DNA from: Spirochaetales bacterium
Lineage (GTDB): Bacteria > Spirochaetota > Leptospiria > Leptospirales > Leptonemataceae
Assembly: GCA_015075425.1 (NCBI GenBank)
Contig: JABTUL010000001.1
Span: 1,178,001 to 1,242,000, forward strand
Reading direction: 5' to 3'
DNA: 64,000 nucleotides
Shown in pieces: positions 44,539 to 53,067 of this stretch. The notes beneath the pieces were generated by a model. The model searched no databases and was not told the DNA's origin. It saw only the letters and a list, made by a program, of their open reading frames with translations. A program made the translations under genes and the position numbers. The first letter of the stretch is position 1; every line of letters begins with the position of its first letter.

Positions 44539-44835
44539 ATGGGAAGAAAGGAAGGAGTTCCATTGTATGATGATGGATTCAAGCGGGATGCAGTCGATCT
44601 GACTGTCCACGGAAAGTCCGTGCGCCAGGTTGCATCGGACATGGGCATTTCTGAAGCCAGTCTTCATAATTGGAGAAAGAAATATTTGGATGAAGAAGGT
44701 CCACAGCGGCAACACCTGAGGGAGGAAAACGAACGCCTGCGCCGGGAAGTCATAGAACTCAGACAGGAGCGTGATATCTTAAAAAAGTCCGTGGCCATCT
44801 TCTTGAAACCACACAGGACAAGTATGCCTTCGTGA
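44539..44835 (+). CDS. IS3-family OrfA
   Basis: A 98-residue helix-turn-helix/leucine-zipper protein: GFKRDAVDLTVHGKSVRQVA, ISEASLHNWRKKYLDEEG and EENERLRREVIELRQERDIL. A canonical A6G slippery heptamer (A AAA AAG, 44781-44787) in the OrfA frame would allow -1 frameshifting into OrfB to make the OrfAB transposase. Confidence 0.9.
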   Translation: MGRKEGVPLYDDGFKRDAVDLTVHGKSVRQVASDMGISEASLHNWRKKYLDEEGPQRQHLREENERLRREVIELRQERDILKKSVAIFLKPHRTSMPS

Positions 44836-45410
44836 AGGCGCATTGCTCCCGATTGTCTGTGAAGAAGATGTGCAAGATTCTGGAAATTTCGCGGAGTGGG
44901 TACCATGAGTGGCTGGATCGCAAGCCCTCTCGTCGGGCCAGTGAGAATGCGGCGATCCTTACGGTGATCAAAGCTATCAACGCTGAGGTTAAAGGCGCCT
45001 ACGGAAGTCCGAGGATGACCTGTGAACTTAAGGATCGCGGGATTCAGGCCGGCGAAAACCGTGTTGCCCGTATTATGGCCAGATCTGGCGTTTCTGCCTC
45101 ATTCAGGCGCAGATTCAAGGTCCAGACCACGGATTCTAAGCATGATCTTCCGATCTCTCCGAACTTGCTTGATCAGAAGTTCAAAGCAACTCGCGCTAAC
45201 CAGATCTGGTGTTCTGATATCACCTATATCCGTACCGGCGAGGGCTTCGGCTATCTGTGTGTGGTCAAAGATCTGTATGATGAGAAGATTGTCGGTTGGT
45301 CTTTCAAGCGCCATTTAAAAACAGAGCTGGCTCTCGAAGCTTTTCGCCATGCTGTATTCCGTCGCAAACCGCGTCGAAGCATCATCTTTCATTCAGATCG
45401 CGGAGTCCAG

Positions 45411-46861
45411 GGTGAATTCAATCGGCCGTCGCAACACCTCAGTCATGGAGGTGGGAATGGGAAAGACCGGAAATTGGATGAGATTAATTACCGGGCGATC
45501 ACCGATGAGATCGCCGGGGGCGCCTGCGCATCGCCGGGAAATACAACGACGGTTTTGGCGAGTGATTGCAACGGGGGTCACGAGCGAGAGCGCCGCGGAA
45601 TCGGTCGGCGTCGCTCCGGTTGTCGGCTGTAGATGGTTCAGACAGGGTGGCGGCATGCCACCATTTGCCGTCACAGATCCATCGGGTCGCTACTTGTCGT
45701 ATTCAGAACGCGAGGAGATCTCGTTGCTGAAAACACAGGGGTATGGGGTTCGAGACATTGCACGTCAATTGAATCGCTCGCCGTCAACGATCTCGCGAGA
45801 ACTGCGCCGAAATGCCGCAACTCGCGGCGGCAAGCTCGATTATCGAGCGTCAGTTGCACAGTGGAAGTCAGAACTCGTTGCCCAACGCCCGAAGCAGGCC
45901 AAGTTGCTCATCAACCCACGCCTGCGCCATTACGTGCAAGAGCGCCTATCGGGTCGAATCAGTCGGGCGAACGGAAGACGGGTGGCAGGCCCGACGGAGA
46001 CTCCGTGGCAAGGGCGCAACAAACCACGTCGTGGAGATCGCCGCTGGGTCATGGCGTGGAGCCCGGAGCAGATATCGCAGCGCTTGAAAGTCGATTTCCC
46101 CGATGATGAGTCCATGCGCATTAGCCACGAAGCGATCTATCAGGCCCTTTACGTCGAATGCCGCGGTGCGCTAAAACGTGAGCTGGTGACATGTTTGCGT
46201 ACCGGTAGAGCGCTGCGCGTCCCGCGAGGACGCACTCGTCAGAAAGCCTGGGCACACGTCACACCGGAAGTGATGATATGCGAGCGGCCAGAGGAAGTCA
46301 AAGACCGCGCAGTGCCAGGGCATTGGGAGGGCGACTTGTTGATCGGCCTGAACCGATCGGCAATCGGCACACTCGTCGAGCGTAACACCCGATTCACAAT
46401 GCTCATTCACCTCCCAAGAGAGGAGGGTTTTGGGATCATTCCACGAAGAAAGAACGGACCGCCGCTCGCCGGCTTCGGCGCAATCACGATGAAAAACGCA
46501 CTCGCAGTGCAGATGACGACCTTACCCGAGCAACTGCGTCGTTCGTTGACATGGGATCGAGGCAAAGAACTTTCGGCGCATGTCGCGTTCAAGGTGGAGA
46601 CCGGTATCCCCGTATACTTCGCGGACCCACAAAGTCCATGGCAACGTGGAACGAATGAGAACACCAACGGCATCTTGCGACAGTACTTCCCGAAGGGAAC
46701 TGATCTGTCACGCTGGTCAGCTAACGAGATTGAAGCTGTTGCTCATACGCTTAACACGCGACCACGCAAGACACTGGGATGGAGGACTCCCGCAGAGGTG
46801 CTTGACGGTTATCTACGATCCATTCAACATGCCTGTGTTGCGACGACCGATTGAACCCAAG
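45411..46861 (+). mobile_element. IS30-family insertion sequence nested in IS3
   Basis: Ends share TTCAATCGGYCGTCGCAACAC in inverted orientation (left near 45416, right near 46835-46855). A CAG duplication flanks it (45408-45410, 46862-46864). Its codon use and CG-rich motifs differ from its surroundings, suggesting recent arrival from a distant host. Confidence 0.88.
45445..46854 (+). CDS. IS30-family transposase
   Basis: About 469 residues from ATG 45445 (45457 possible). An N-terminal HTH_38 region ([20 protein letters not shown], then [17 protein letters not shown]) precedes the DDE core: [10 protein letters not shown] (first Asp), [10 protein letters not shown] (second) and [20 protein letters not shown] (Glu). 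These are hallmark IS30 motifs. The frame is intact, so this copy could be active. Confidence 0.93.
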   Translation: MEVGMGKTGNWMRLITGRSPMRSPGAPAHRREIQRRFWRVIATGVTSESAAESVGVAPVVGCRWFRQGGGMPPFAVTDPSGRYLSYSEREEISLLKTQGYGVRDIARQLNRSPSTISRELRRNAATRGGKLDYRASVAQWKSELVAQRPKQAKLLINPRLRHYVQERLSGRISRANGRRVAGPTETPWQGRNKPRRGDRRWVMAWSPEQISQRLKVDFPDDESMRISHEAIYQALYVECRGALKRELVTCLRTGRALRVPRGRTRQKAWAHVTPEVMICERPEEVKDRAVPGHWEGDLLIGLNRSAIGTLVERNTRFTMLIHLPREEGFGIIPRRKNGPPLAGFGAITMKNALAVQMTTLPEQLRRSLTWDRGKELSAHVAFKVETGIPVYFADPQSPWQRGTNENTNGILRQYFPKGTDLSRWSANEIEAVAHTLNTRPRKTLGWRTPAEVLDGYLRSIQHACVATTD

Positions 46862-47153
46862 CAGTATGCATCAGAAGCATTTCAGGAAGAATTGAAACGT
46901 CACGGTTTTCGCCAGAGCATGAGTCGCAAGGGAAATTGCTACGACAATGCCCCGGTCGAATCATTCTTCAGCAGGCTAAAAGTTGAGGAGATTTATAGAA
47001 ACAAATATAAGACTTTTTCGGATGCGAGAAGAAATTTATTTGACTACATCGAAGGCTTCTACAACAGGAGGAGGAAACATTCGCGTCTGGGCTACAGGAG
47101 TCCGGTGGAGTTTTCAAAGAGATAGGGGTGTCCGTTTTATCGGGGGAAGATCA

Positions 47154-47300
47154 CCACCTGAACTGAAGTTTCGGTGTATCGCAAGACTGGAGCTTACAGA
47201 TACTCCAGAAAAATCCCCTGGCCAGGTTGCTGAAAATACCTGATATGGTATTTTTTTATATTTATTTATTTGTTTTTTTGCATTTCCATGCTCTGTCTCC
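47154..47300 (-). pseudogene. 5' remnant of first gene, cassette copy D
   Basis: Between the IS3 right end and a leader hairpin, a minus-strand frame reads QQPGQGIFLEYL, weakly matching PGKSTGDALLLEYL of copy C. Stops interrupt it, so it was already decaying or is shifted. Confidence 0.35.
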
Positions 47301-47408
47301 TGCCGCAAGCTGCGGCAGGATTGCATGACGCCTTCCTGTTCTGGAGTCGAATTAGCTCGTTGGAAGTCAAGCCCAACACATCTTAACGAGCGATAAAGCT
47401 CATCTGGC

Positions 47409-47795
47409 TCACGGCTGACCGAGGCCCTCTTCTTGGCCCCGGATACGTACACGATCAGGTTCCACGATCCAGAGCTTTTCTTTCAGTGGCTCTAACAATA
47501 GCAGAGGCAAAATACCCTCCATAATTTTCAGGACAGTCTGCTTATCCTGTCGATCAAGACGAAGGACGATGATACCGGGATGTTCCGCAGGTGGATAGGC
47601 TCGAATGTTCGAAAAATCCAGATCAAGCGTGACCAGTGCTCGACCTTCAGCCCTGCAGATCGATGCCAGCTGGTCGTCCCCCTTTCCGGCCAGCCCTTGC
47701 TGGCGGACGGTGAGAGCATCGTGACCTGCGACCTTCAGCAGTTCGCTGATCTCCTGCGGAAGGTTTTCATCTATTTTCCCTCTCTGCCAGCAAAG
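47409..47795 (-). pseudogene. DUF5615 toxin lacking its start
   Basis: From KIDENLPQEISELLKVAGHD through RAEGRALVTLDLDFSNIRAY to the C-terminus, a complete DUF5615 body except for the first few codons, which are replaced by IS sequence at about 47795. An upstream frame reads through from the IS but lacks a proper start. Confidence 0.75.
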
Positions 47796-47820
47796 TTGCC
47801 GCCTCAAATGAGGTAGGAAC

Positions 47821-48306
47821 ATGGCAAGATATAGTGTGAATTTCAAGGAAGCGGTCGTCAGAAAGATGCTGCTGCCCGGTGGCAAGGGGGTCCAGGCCAC
47901 AGCGGAAGAGACTGGTGTCTCAGCACCGACCCTCTACGGATGGATCAGGAAGCTGAGGAGGACCGTGGAGATGGGAGAAGACAGGACCGGTCCGAACGAG
48001 CGGAGCCTGAGCGAGAAGCTTGAACTGCTGATGGAATCCGCGAACCTGGGACCGGATGCACTGGGTGAATGGCTTCGCGGACGGGGAGTCCATGAGGAGC
48101 ACCTGAAGCTGTGGCGCACCGAGGTACGCGAGGCTCTTGAGTCAGGTGGCTCGGCGACCCGCCGGGATCTCGCGCAGAGCCGCGGGGAGATCAAGGCCCT
48201 GGAGAAGGAAGTGCGCCGCAAGGACAAGGCGTTGGCCGAGCTGACCGCGATCGTGGTACTCAAAAAAAAACTGGAGACCTTGTTGGGCGAGGAAAAGGAG
48301 CCTTGA
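47821..48306 (+). CDS. IS3-type transposase OrfA (long)
   Basis: 161 residues. An N-terminal helix-turn-helix (NFKEAVVRKMLLPGGKGVQA, TLYGWIRKLRR), then a helical region ending in a coiled coil (KALEKEVRRKDKALAELTAI). It is longer than typical OrfA (~90-100). It overlaps OrfB by 4 bases (ATGA-like TTGA), allowing coupling. Confidence 0.85.
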   Translation: MARYSVNFKEAVVRKMLLPGGKGVQATAEETGVSAPTLYGWIRKLRRTVEMGEDRTGPNERSLSEKLELLMESANLGPDALGEWLRGRGVHEEHLKLWRTEVREALESGGSATRRDLAQSRGEIKALEKEVRRKDKALAELTAIVVLKKKLETLLGEEKEP

Positions 48307-49331
48307 CCTCGTCGTCGGTCAGATCGCACCTCGTGGCCCTGGTCGCGGAGGCGATGGCCGCCGGTGCCCGCCTCAAGGTCATCGGAGAACACCTGAGGAT
48401 CGACCACAGGACTCTGCAGCGATGGCGGAAGGACCCGGCCGGTGACGGCCGCAAGGACGCAGTCCGCAAGGTGCACAATAAACTCACCGACGCGGAGCGC
48501 GCGGAAATCCTCCGTGTCGTAAACTTGCCCGAATACCGCGACATGGCCCCGGCCGAGATCGTGGCTCTTTTGGCCGAACGGGGGCAATATGTGGGCTCCG
48601 AACGCACCATCTACCGGGTGCTCAAGGAGAACGGCCAGCTGGCTCACCGCGGGCCGGGTCGAGCGCGAACGAAGCGTGAACGTCCATCGCATGAGGCGAC
48701 CGGACCCGGGCAACTCCTCAGCTGGGACATTACCTATTTGCTCTCCAGCATACGCGGCGTCTACTTCTACCTGTATCTCGTGATGGACGTTTGGAGCCGC
48801 AAAATCGTGGCATGGGAAGTGCACTCGGAGGAGCTCAGCGCACTGTCAGCCGAAATGATGGATCACCTCGCGGGCACGATGCCGCTCAAGGGCACCATCC
48901 TGCATGCCGACAACGGCAGCCCCATGAAGGGTTCCACTATGTTGGAGAAGCTCTATGAACTCGGGGTCACGGCCTCGTTTTCAAGGCCGCGCGTGAGCGA
49001 GGACAATCCGTTCTCCGAGTCGTTGTTTCGCACGCTGAAATACCGTCCCGGATATCCCAAGGCCTTCGCCACGATGCATTCGGCCCGCTGCTGGATTGCT
49101 GATTTCGTGAACTGGTATAACAATGTCCACAGGCATTCGGGCATCGGTTACGTAACACCGGCGCAGAGGCATTCCGGCATCGACAGGCCCATTCTGGAAA
49201 AACGCCGTGCCACATTCGAGGCCGCACGGGAACGCCATCCTGAACGCTGGTCACGGAATACGAAATCCTGGAAATACATTGACAATGTGAAACTCGGAAG
49301 GAAGAAGGAAAGGGTCGAGGCGGCCGCATGA
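48303..49331 (+). CDS. IS3-type transposase OrfB (rve)
   Basis: 342 residues, probable TTG start at 48303. An HTH region (IGEHLRIDHRTLQRWRKDP) precedes the rve integrase core: LLSWDITYLLSSIRGVYFYL (first Asp), GTILHADNGSPMKG (second), EDNPFSESLFRTLKYRPGYP (Glu). The frame is complete. Confidence 0.9.
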   Translation: MTSSSVRSHLVALVAEAMAAGARLKVIGEHLRIDHRTLQRWRKDPAGDGRKDAVRKVHNKLTDAERAEILRVVNLPEYRDMAPAEIVALLAERGQYVGSERTIYRVLKENGQLAHRGPGRARTKRERPSHEATGPGQLLSWDITYLLSSIRGVYFYLYLVMDVWSRKIVAWEVHSEELSALSAEMMDHLAGTMPLKGTILHADNGSPMKGSTMLEKLYELGVTASFSRPRVSEDNPFSESLFRTLKYRPGYPKAFATMHSARCWIADFVNWYNNVHRHSGIGYVTPAQRHSGIDRPILEKRRATFEAARERHPERWSRNTKSWKYIDNVKLGRKKERVEAAA

Positions 49332-49384
49332 CGTTCGGTTCGCATAAAAGAAAATACGCGCGGTTCCGATCCCTAATGCATGGG

Positions 49385-49439
49385 CCATGTTGCCCGGACT
49401 CTTCCCTCGCTCTCGCAGGTTCTCGTCCAGTTTTGGGTG
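49385..49439 (-). pseudogene. Possible DUF5615 start fragment
   Basis: Minus strand reads PKLDENLRERGKSPG just after the DUF2442 stop. KLDENL is the usual DUF5615 beginning. The second IS cuts it off. It may be the 5' end of a toxin gene whose body is lost, or the original partner of the fragment at 47409. Confidence 0.35.
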
Positions 49440-49441
49440 TG

Positions 49442-49744
49442 TTAGCTCGCAACCGGTCGGAGGGCCAGCCATTTCTTGAGCGATTCCAAACTTTCGGATG
49501 AACGCCTGCCCTCCATAATTCCTGCAACGGTCAGATCCTCGTCCAGGTCCGGCCAGTGAAGATAGGCACCATCACCTATGATCTCGCAGTTGGCCCTTTC
49601 AGCATGGGAACCGTGCCAGAGGCGTGGATACCATTGCAGGGGGACAATGATCGTGCGTCCGTCCGCGAGGTCCAGGCGCAAGGTATCTTCGTCACAGGAA
49701 ACGCTGCTTGCCCGAATTTCCCGATCAAGTAGTGAAGAATTCAT
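49442..49744 (-). CDS. DUF2442 family protein
   Basis: 100 residues: SVSCDEDTLRLDLADGRTII, VPLQWYPRLWHGS, then NCEIIGDGAYLHWPDLDEDL. This is the standard DUF2442 pattern, often found beside DUF4160 in putative toxin-antitoxin loci. GGAG precedes the ATG and the DUF4160 stop lies one base upstream. Confidence 0.88.
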   Translation of the reverse strand: MNSSLLDREIRASSVSCDEDTLRLDLADGRTIIVPLQWYPRLWHGSHAERANCEIIGDGAYLHWPDLDEDLTVAGIMEGRRSSESLESLKKWLALRPVAS

Positions 49745-49745
49745 T

Positions 49746-49947
49746 TCATTTCTCCAAAAAAATAGTCCGATTGGCGTCCACAATACGGAAGAGCGTCCTG
49801 GGCTCTGCCGGTGAAAATCCGCCTCCCTTTGCGAGCACAATCGGGTCCAGCCAAAATTTTGCTACGAATTTTTTCCGGTGCACATGCACATGCGGCGGCT
49901 CACCCCGGTCAAGCGCTACAAAGTAGAAGCGATACGCCGTCCCAACG
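49746..49947 (-). pseudogene. DUF4160 family protein, start missing
   Basis: Reads GTAYRFYFVALDRGEPPHVHVH, KKFVAKFWLDPIVLAKGGGF, then RIVDANRTIFLEK. This matches the DUF4160 core (PPHVHV, AKFWLDP). No start codon is available before an in-frame TGA at about 49950, so the gene is truncated or shifted. Normally paired with the DUF2442 gene that follows. Confidence 0.65.
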
Positions 49948-50299
49948 CTCTTAGAATCAGATCAGAAATCCCGGCATGGATCGCTTCGTATGTCCGGGCA
50001 GTTTGGACTGCCCGGGAGGCCGCGATTTTCTCCGCAAATTTTCTCAGTTTCTCGCGACCTATGCGTCTCTGATGGGGATGCACCGTTTCGCCGTTAATCA
50101 GGTCTTCAACGGCTGCACGTCTTACCAGTTGCTTGGAAGGAAGGTGTCTAATTTTACCAAAAAGACTTAAGTGTTTCTTCCGCTCGGGTGCACAATATTC
50201 GATGTAATCTTTAAGAATAAGCTTCCAATCTTGGGGCTTCCAGTTCTTCTTTTTCACGCTGCTCTTCTCTATACCGGAAATAGAAATAAATGAGACCAT
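49916..50299 (-). CDS. Unrecognised basic protein
   Basis: A 127-residue frame overlapping the DUF4160 remnant in another frame. It is basic with helical segments (VRRAAVEDLINGETVHPHQR; GREKLRKFAEKIAASRAV). A frameshift could have joined it to the DUF4160 protein originally. I cannot assign a family. Confidence 0.35.
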   Translation of the reverse strand: MVSFISISGIEKSSVKKKNWKPQDWKLILKDYIEYCAPERKKHLSLFGKIRHLPSKQLVRRAAVEDLINGETVHPHQRRIGREKLRKFAEKIAASRAVQTARTYEAIHAGISDLILRALGRRIASTL

Positions 50300-50928
50300 C
50301 TCCGCTGGCTATGCCCAGCAAGCATTCGGAAAATTGGCCTTCAAAAATCAGACTGACACCGGCTATAGAAAAAGGCCCACCGTTTATATTGTAAGATTCC
50401 CATAACCCGGGTCAGAACACTGCGGGCCCGGGCAAGGCGCACCTTCGTTGTTCGGATCATGGTTGTACGCAGTCCCCTTGCCCGTAACCGCGCAAGCTCT
50501 TTTTTCGCCTTCTTGATTGCATCGAAATGAAAATGTACTGCCATATCCATCGTGATTTATTAACTTCCGTTGATGCAAAAGCCCAGGGAAAGTTCCGGAC
50601 ACAACCGGGGCAGAAAAAACAGAGTCCCCGATCACCGTCGCCCATTGGCGGATGTTCCGGTCGCCAGCCGTGAAAGGACTCTGAGGCTGGAGCGCAGGAT
50701 AGTTTCTACGGTGGGAGAATATGGCTCTGGAAATGGTCCTCCAGAGAGCAGATGAGCTGGATGAAATTGCCGCGCAGGCCGAGAAGCGGGCAGCCCGCAG
50801 GGCTAATGCTCATCCGAATTGAACTGCGCGAGACAAAGGGACTTCCCATCCGCAATGGCAACGCTTATTGCGCCAGAGTAATGCCAGCGTCCCCCCGCCG
50901 TCGCGGCGGGCTTGCGCCGCACCTCTTG
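50300..50928. other. No convincing gene
   Basis: About 630 bases with only short frames, for example one of 69 residues at 50341-50550 on the minus strand, basic and Arg-rich. None has support from length, start signal or family pattern. Probably remnants of mobile DNA. Confidence 0.4.
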
Positions 50929-51483
50929 TCAACCCGTGCGGCCGCGAATAATTTTCACCGGCCAGTGCGGTTTCCAGTCGGCTACGGCTGCCGGCAGTGA
51001 TTCCGGCAATGGGGCCATAAATTCTCCCGGATACCAGGTAGCGGCAAAATCCCCGTCCGGGTGCTTCTGGACCACCAGACTGATCTGATCCGCGGTATGT
51101 GACCAATCCTTTCCGGTGACCTCGAGGTAAAGCTCCTCACCATGGAGGCCTGCACGCTTCTGTATGTAATGCTGAGCCTTTTGCGCCTGTTCCAGCGCCA
51201 TGACCATCGTATGGGCGATTCGGCCGGACGGCAGAGCGGCCGTGAAATAGCGGTATCCGGTGAAAAAGAATGCATTCCTCTTGTGTTCGGGAATACCTTC
51301 CGGAGCCAGTTCCTGAAAATCCAGCTCTGCCAGAAACATCAGGGTATCATAAAGTGTATCGAGTCCCTCCACAAAACTACCGCGCCCACGACTGCCGGAA
51401 TGCCGCACCATTCCCGACAGATAATCTCTTCCGATGGGAGGTTCAGGCTTCTTGATTATGCCGCTCGCCATGAGTGCCAGCAA
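50929..51483 (-). CDS. Unrecognised 184-residue protein fused to a cassette-gene tail
   Basis: The frame opens with LALMASGIIKKPEPPIGRDY. Its first residues align in frame with SLLARMTG, the end of the 139-residue cassette protein, so it looks like an extension of that gene (copy E). The body (FFFTGYRYFTAALPSGRIAH; ISLVVQKHPDGDFAATWYPG) looks like a real domain, possibly from a mobile element, but I know no family. The start could be the ATG of MASGII. Confidence 0.5.
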   Translation of the reverse strand: MLALMASGIIKKPEPPIGRDYLSGMVRHSGSRGRGSFVEGLDTLYDTLMFLAELDFQELAPEGIPEHKRNAFFFTGYRYFTAALPSGRIAHTMVMALEQAQKAQHYIQKRAGLHGEELYLEVTGKDWSHTADQISLVVQKHPDGDFAATWYPGEFMAPLPESLPAAVADWKPHWPVKIIRGRTG

Positions 51484-51872
51484 AGACTGTTACAGATTGC
51501 CGTTCAGTTCTTCAAGAAAACCATCCGCAAAGGGTTCAGTTCAAATACGCCGGTTACGCCAATGAGCCAGGATCCGGCCTCATAGTCCACGACCAGGTCT
51601 TCCCCTTCCATGCGGTACAGGTGGACTTCATTCCCGGAAACCTCATTGAAAAAATAAAAAGGGAGCCAGAGACCGTTCCTGTATTCCAGATGAATTTCCG
51701 GCTCAGACTGACCAAAATGGTTGCATTTCACCAGACGGATGGCAATGTGGGCTGTGGGTCCGCTGTCCAGATATTCAAGAAGGAGAGCGTCCCCGGTTGA
51801 TTTTCCGGGGAGCCCCATTCTATTAAACAATATTTTTAATTTATTGTTTTGTTTGTGTTCTGATGTGCGCAT
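51484..51872 (-). pseudogene. Broken 139-residue first gene, cassette copy E
   Basis: Nearly identical to the gene at 42231-42650, including leader hairpin and ribosome-binding site. A two-base deletion near 51533 (CGCAAAGGGTT against CGCAAAAAGGTT) shifts the frame, and a TAA replaces Tyr near the end (LYQ to L-stop-Q). No 48-residue or recombinase gene follows. It marks the right end of the island. Confidence 0.85.
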
Positions 51873-52006
51873 GTCTTATCTCCTGCCGCTTGTTGCGGCC
51901 AGAAACGTGTATCCCTCGACATGGGATTATTTTAGATAAGGGGGCAAGCAAAAGACCGTAACGGGCACCGTGGCCGTCAGGCTTTAAGCCATAACTGGTA
52001 ATTATT

Positions 52007-52879
52007 ATGCGCATTCTGGTTCTTGGAGGAAGTTACACAGGACGATACCTTGCCGCAGTGCATGCGGAAAAATCGGCAATAAAGCGCGCCCTGACCGTCA
52101 GGGAGGACTTGCGCCAGGCTTTTGATTCGATTAGCAGGGTATGTTTGGTTACGCGGAGTATTGATGCTTACCGTTCTCTGGGCTTTGATGTGCTTGAACC
52201 CCACGAAGCCTGTCGCTCTCAATTTGATCTTGTCCTGGACACAGTTCCGCAAGCTTCTGCTGGAAGTCCGGCCTATGCGGAGAGTATTGCACGACTAATG
52301 GCCGGAAAATCCGCTCCAGTCTATGTGCACATCAGCACCACTTCCGTATATCCAGCGAACCCTCCAGCTCTGGATGAAGGAGTTCCTTGCTTGAATGAAG
52401 ATACTCCACCCATGCCGGATACAGACGGTGCCCGAAATCGTTTGCAACTGGAGAGGTTAATTCTGGAATCGTACCCGCAGGCCCGGATCCTGCGCAGCGC
52501 AGGACTTTATGGCCCCGGCCGCGCGCTACCGCTTATGTTTCAGGCAAAGGATTTTAATCGCTTGCTGAGCGGGAATGGAGTTGTTTCGCGCATTCACGTA
52601 GCCGATTTACTTCGCCTTGCCATTGCCATGGTTGGCGCAAATACTCCGTCTCTCGTAAATGCAGTTGATGCCTGTCCCTCTGCGAACTCAAAAACATTCG
52701 CCTATCTGGAGGATTTGCTGGGGCAGACACTGCCTGGTTCCTGGCGCGGAGATATGCCTGTTGGACGCGCAATGGAAAGCAAGTATGCGCGCAAAATGCT
52801 GGGCGACTATCTTTACCCTTCGTACGTTGAGGGTTTTTATGACGTGCTGGAGCAGAGCAGGTGGCCGGGAGCGAAATAA
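52007..52879 (+). CDS. NAD(P)-dependent epimerase/dehydratase-like protein
   Basis: A 290-residue Rossmann-fold protein: ILVLGGSYTGRYLAA is the nucleotide-binding start, STTSVYPANPP holds the catalytic-site Ser/Thr and tyrosine region, RNRLQLERLIL the basic residue region and LRSAGLYGPGRALPL the typical late motif. Related to YeeZ/atypical extended SDR proteins. Substrate not inferable. First ordinary gene after the island. Confidence 0.82.
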   Translation: MRILVLGGSYTGRYLAAVHAEKSAIKRALTVREDLRQAFDSISRVCLVTRSIDAYRSLGFDVLEPHEACRSQFDLVLDTVPQASAGSPAYAESIARLMAGKSAPVYVHISTTSVYPANPPALDEGVPCLNEDTPPMPDTDGARNRLQLERLILESYPQARILRSAGLYGPGRALPLMFQAKDFNRLLSGNGVVSRIHVADLLRLAIAMVGANTPSLVNAVDACPSANSKTFAYLEDLLGQTLPGSWRGDMPVGRAMESKYARKMLGDYLYPSYVEGFYDVLEQSRWPGAK

Positions 52880-52930
52880 ATCTTCCTGCAATCCCGGAAC
52901 CGAAGCGAATTTCCGGCAAAAACAATTGTA

Positions 52931-52964
52931 AATGGCCGGAACTCGCGCCCGCATGCCGGCCATT
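52931..52964. repeat. Intergenic inverted repeat
   Basis: AATGGCCGG pairs perfectly with CCGGCCATT across a 16-base loop, 52 bases after the epimerase gene. It may end that transcript, but no T tract follows. Confidence 0.45.
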
Positions 52965-53067
52965 CCGTCGGGGCGCGGTCGCGGACTAACCGACCCAATT
53001 TTCGGAAAAATGTCCAAGGATTGAAAAAAAGCTGTGACAAGTGGCTCATTGGGCCGTCTGACCGTGC

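Larger units (their letters stand above)
44832..47125 (+). pseudogene. IS3-family OrfB split by IS30 insertion
   Basis: The first part (to 45410) has HTH_21 (KMCKILEISRSGYHEWL) and the first catalytic acid in ANQIWCSDITYI; it is cut at FHSDRGVQ. The second part (46862-47125) resumes at [16 protein letters not shown] with [12 protein letters not shown], the third catalytic acid. Excision at the CAG duplication would restore a complete integrase domain. Confidence 0.9.
44485..47153 (+). mobile_element. IS3-family insertion sequence, itself interrupted by IS30
   Basis: Terminal inverted repeats of ~28 bases start TGATCTTCCCCCGAT at 44485 and end ATCGGGGGAAGATCA at 47153. A CCA target duplication flanks it (44482-44484, 47154-47156). 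Removing the nested IS30 leaves ~1.2 kb, normal for IS3. It is inserted in the first gene of cassette D. Confidence 0.9.
47796..49390 (+). mobile_element. Second IS3-type insertion sequence
   Basis: Two overlapping transposase genes between DUF5615 fragments. I could not resolve the terminal repeats, so the ends are approximate. It is unrelated in sequence to the element at 44485 and is richer in GC. Confidence 0.7.
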
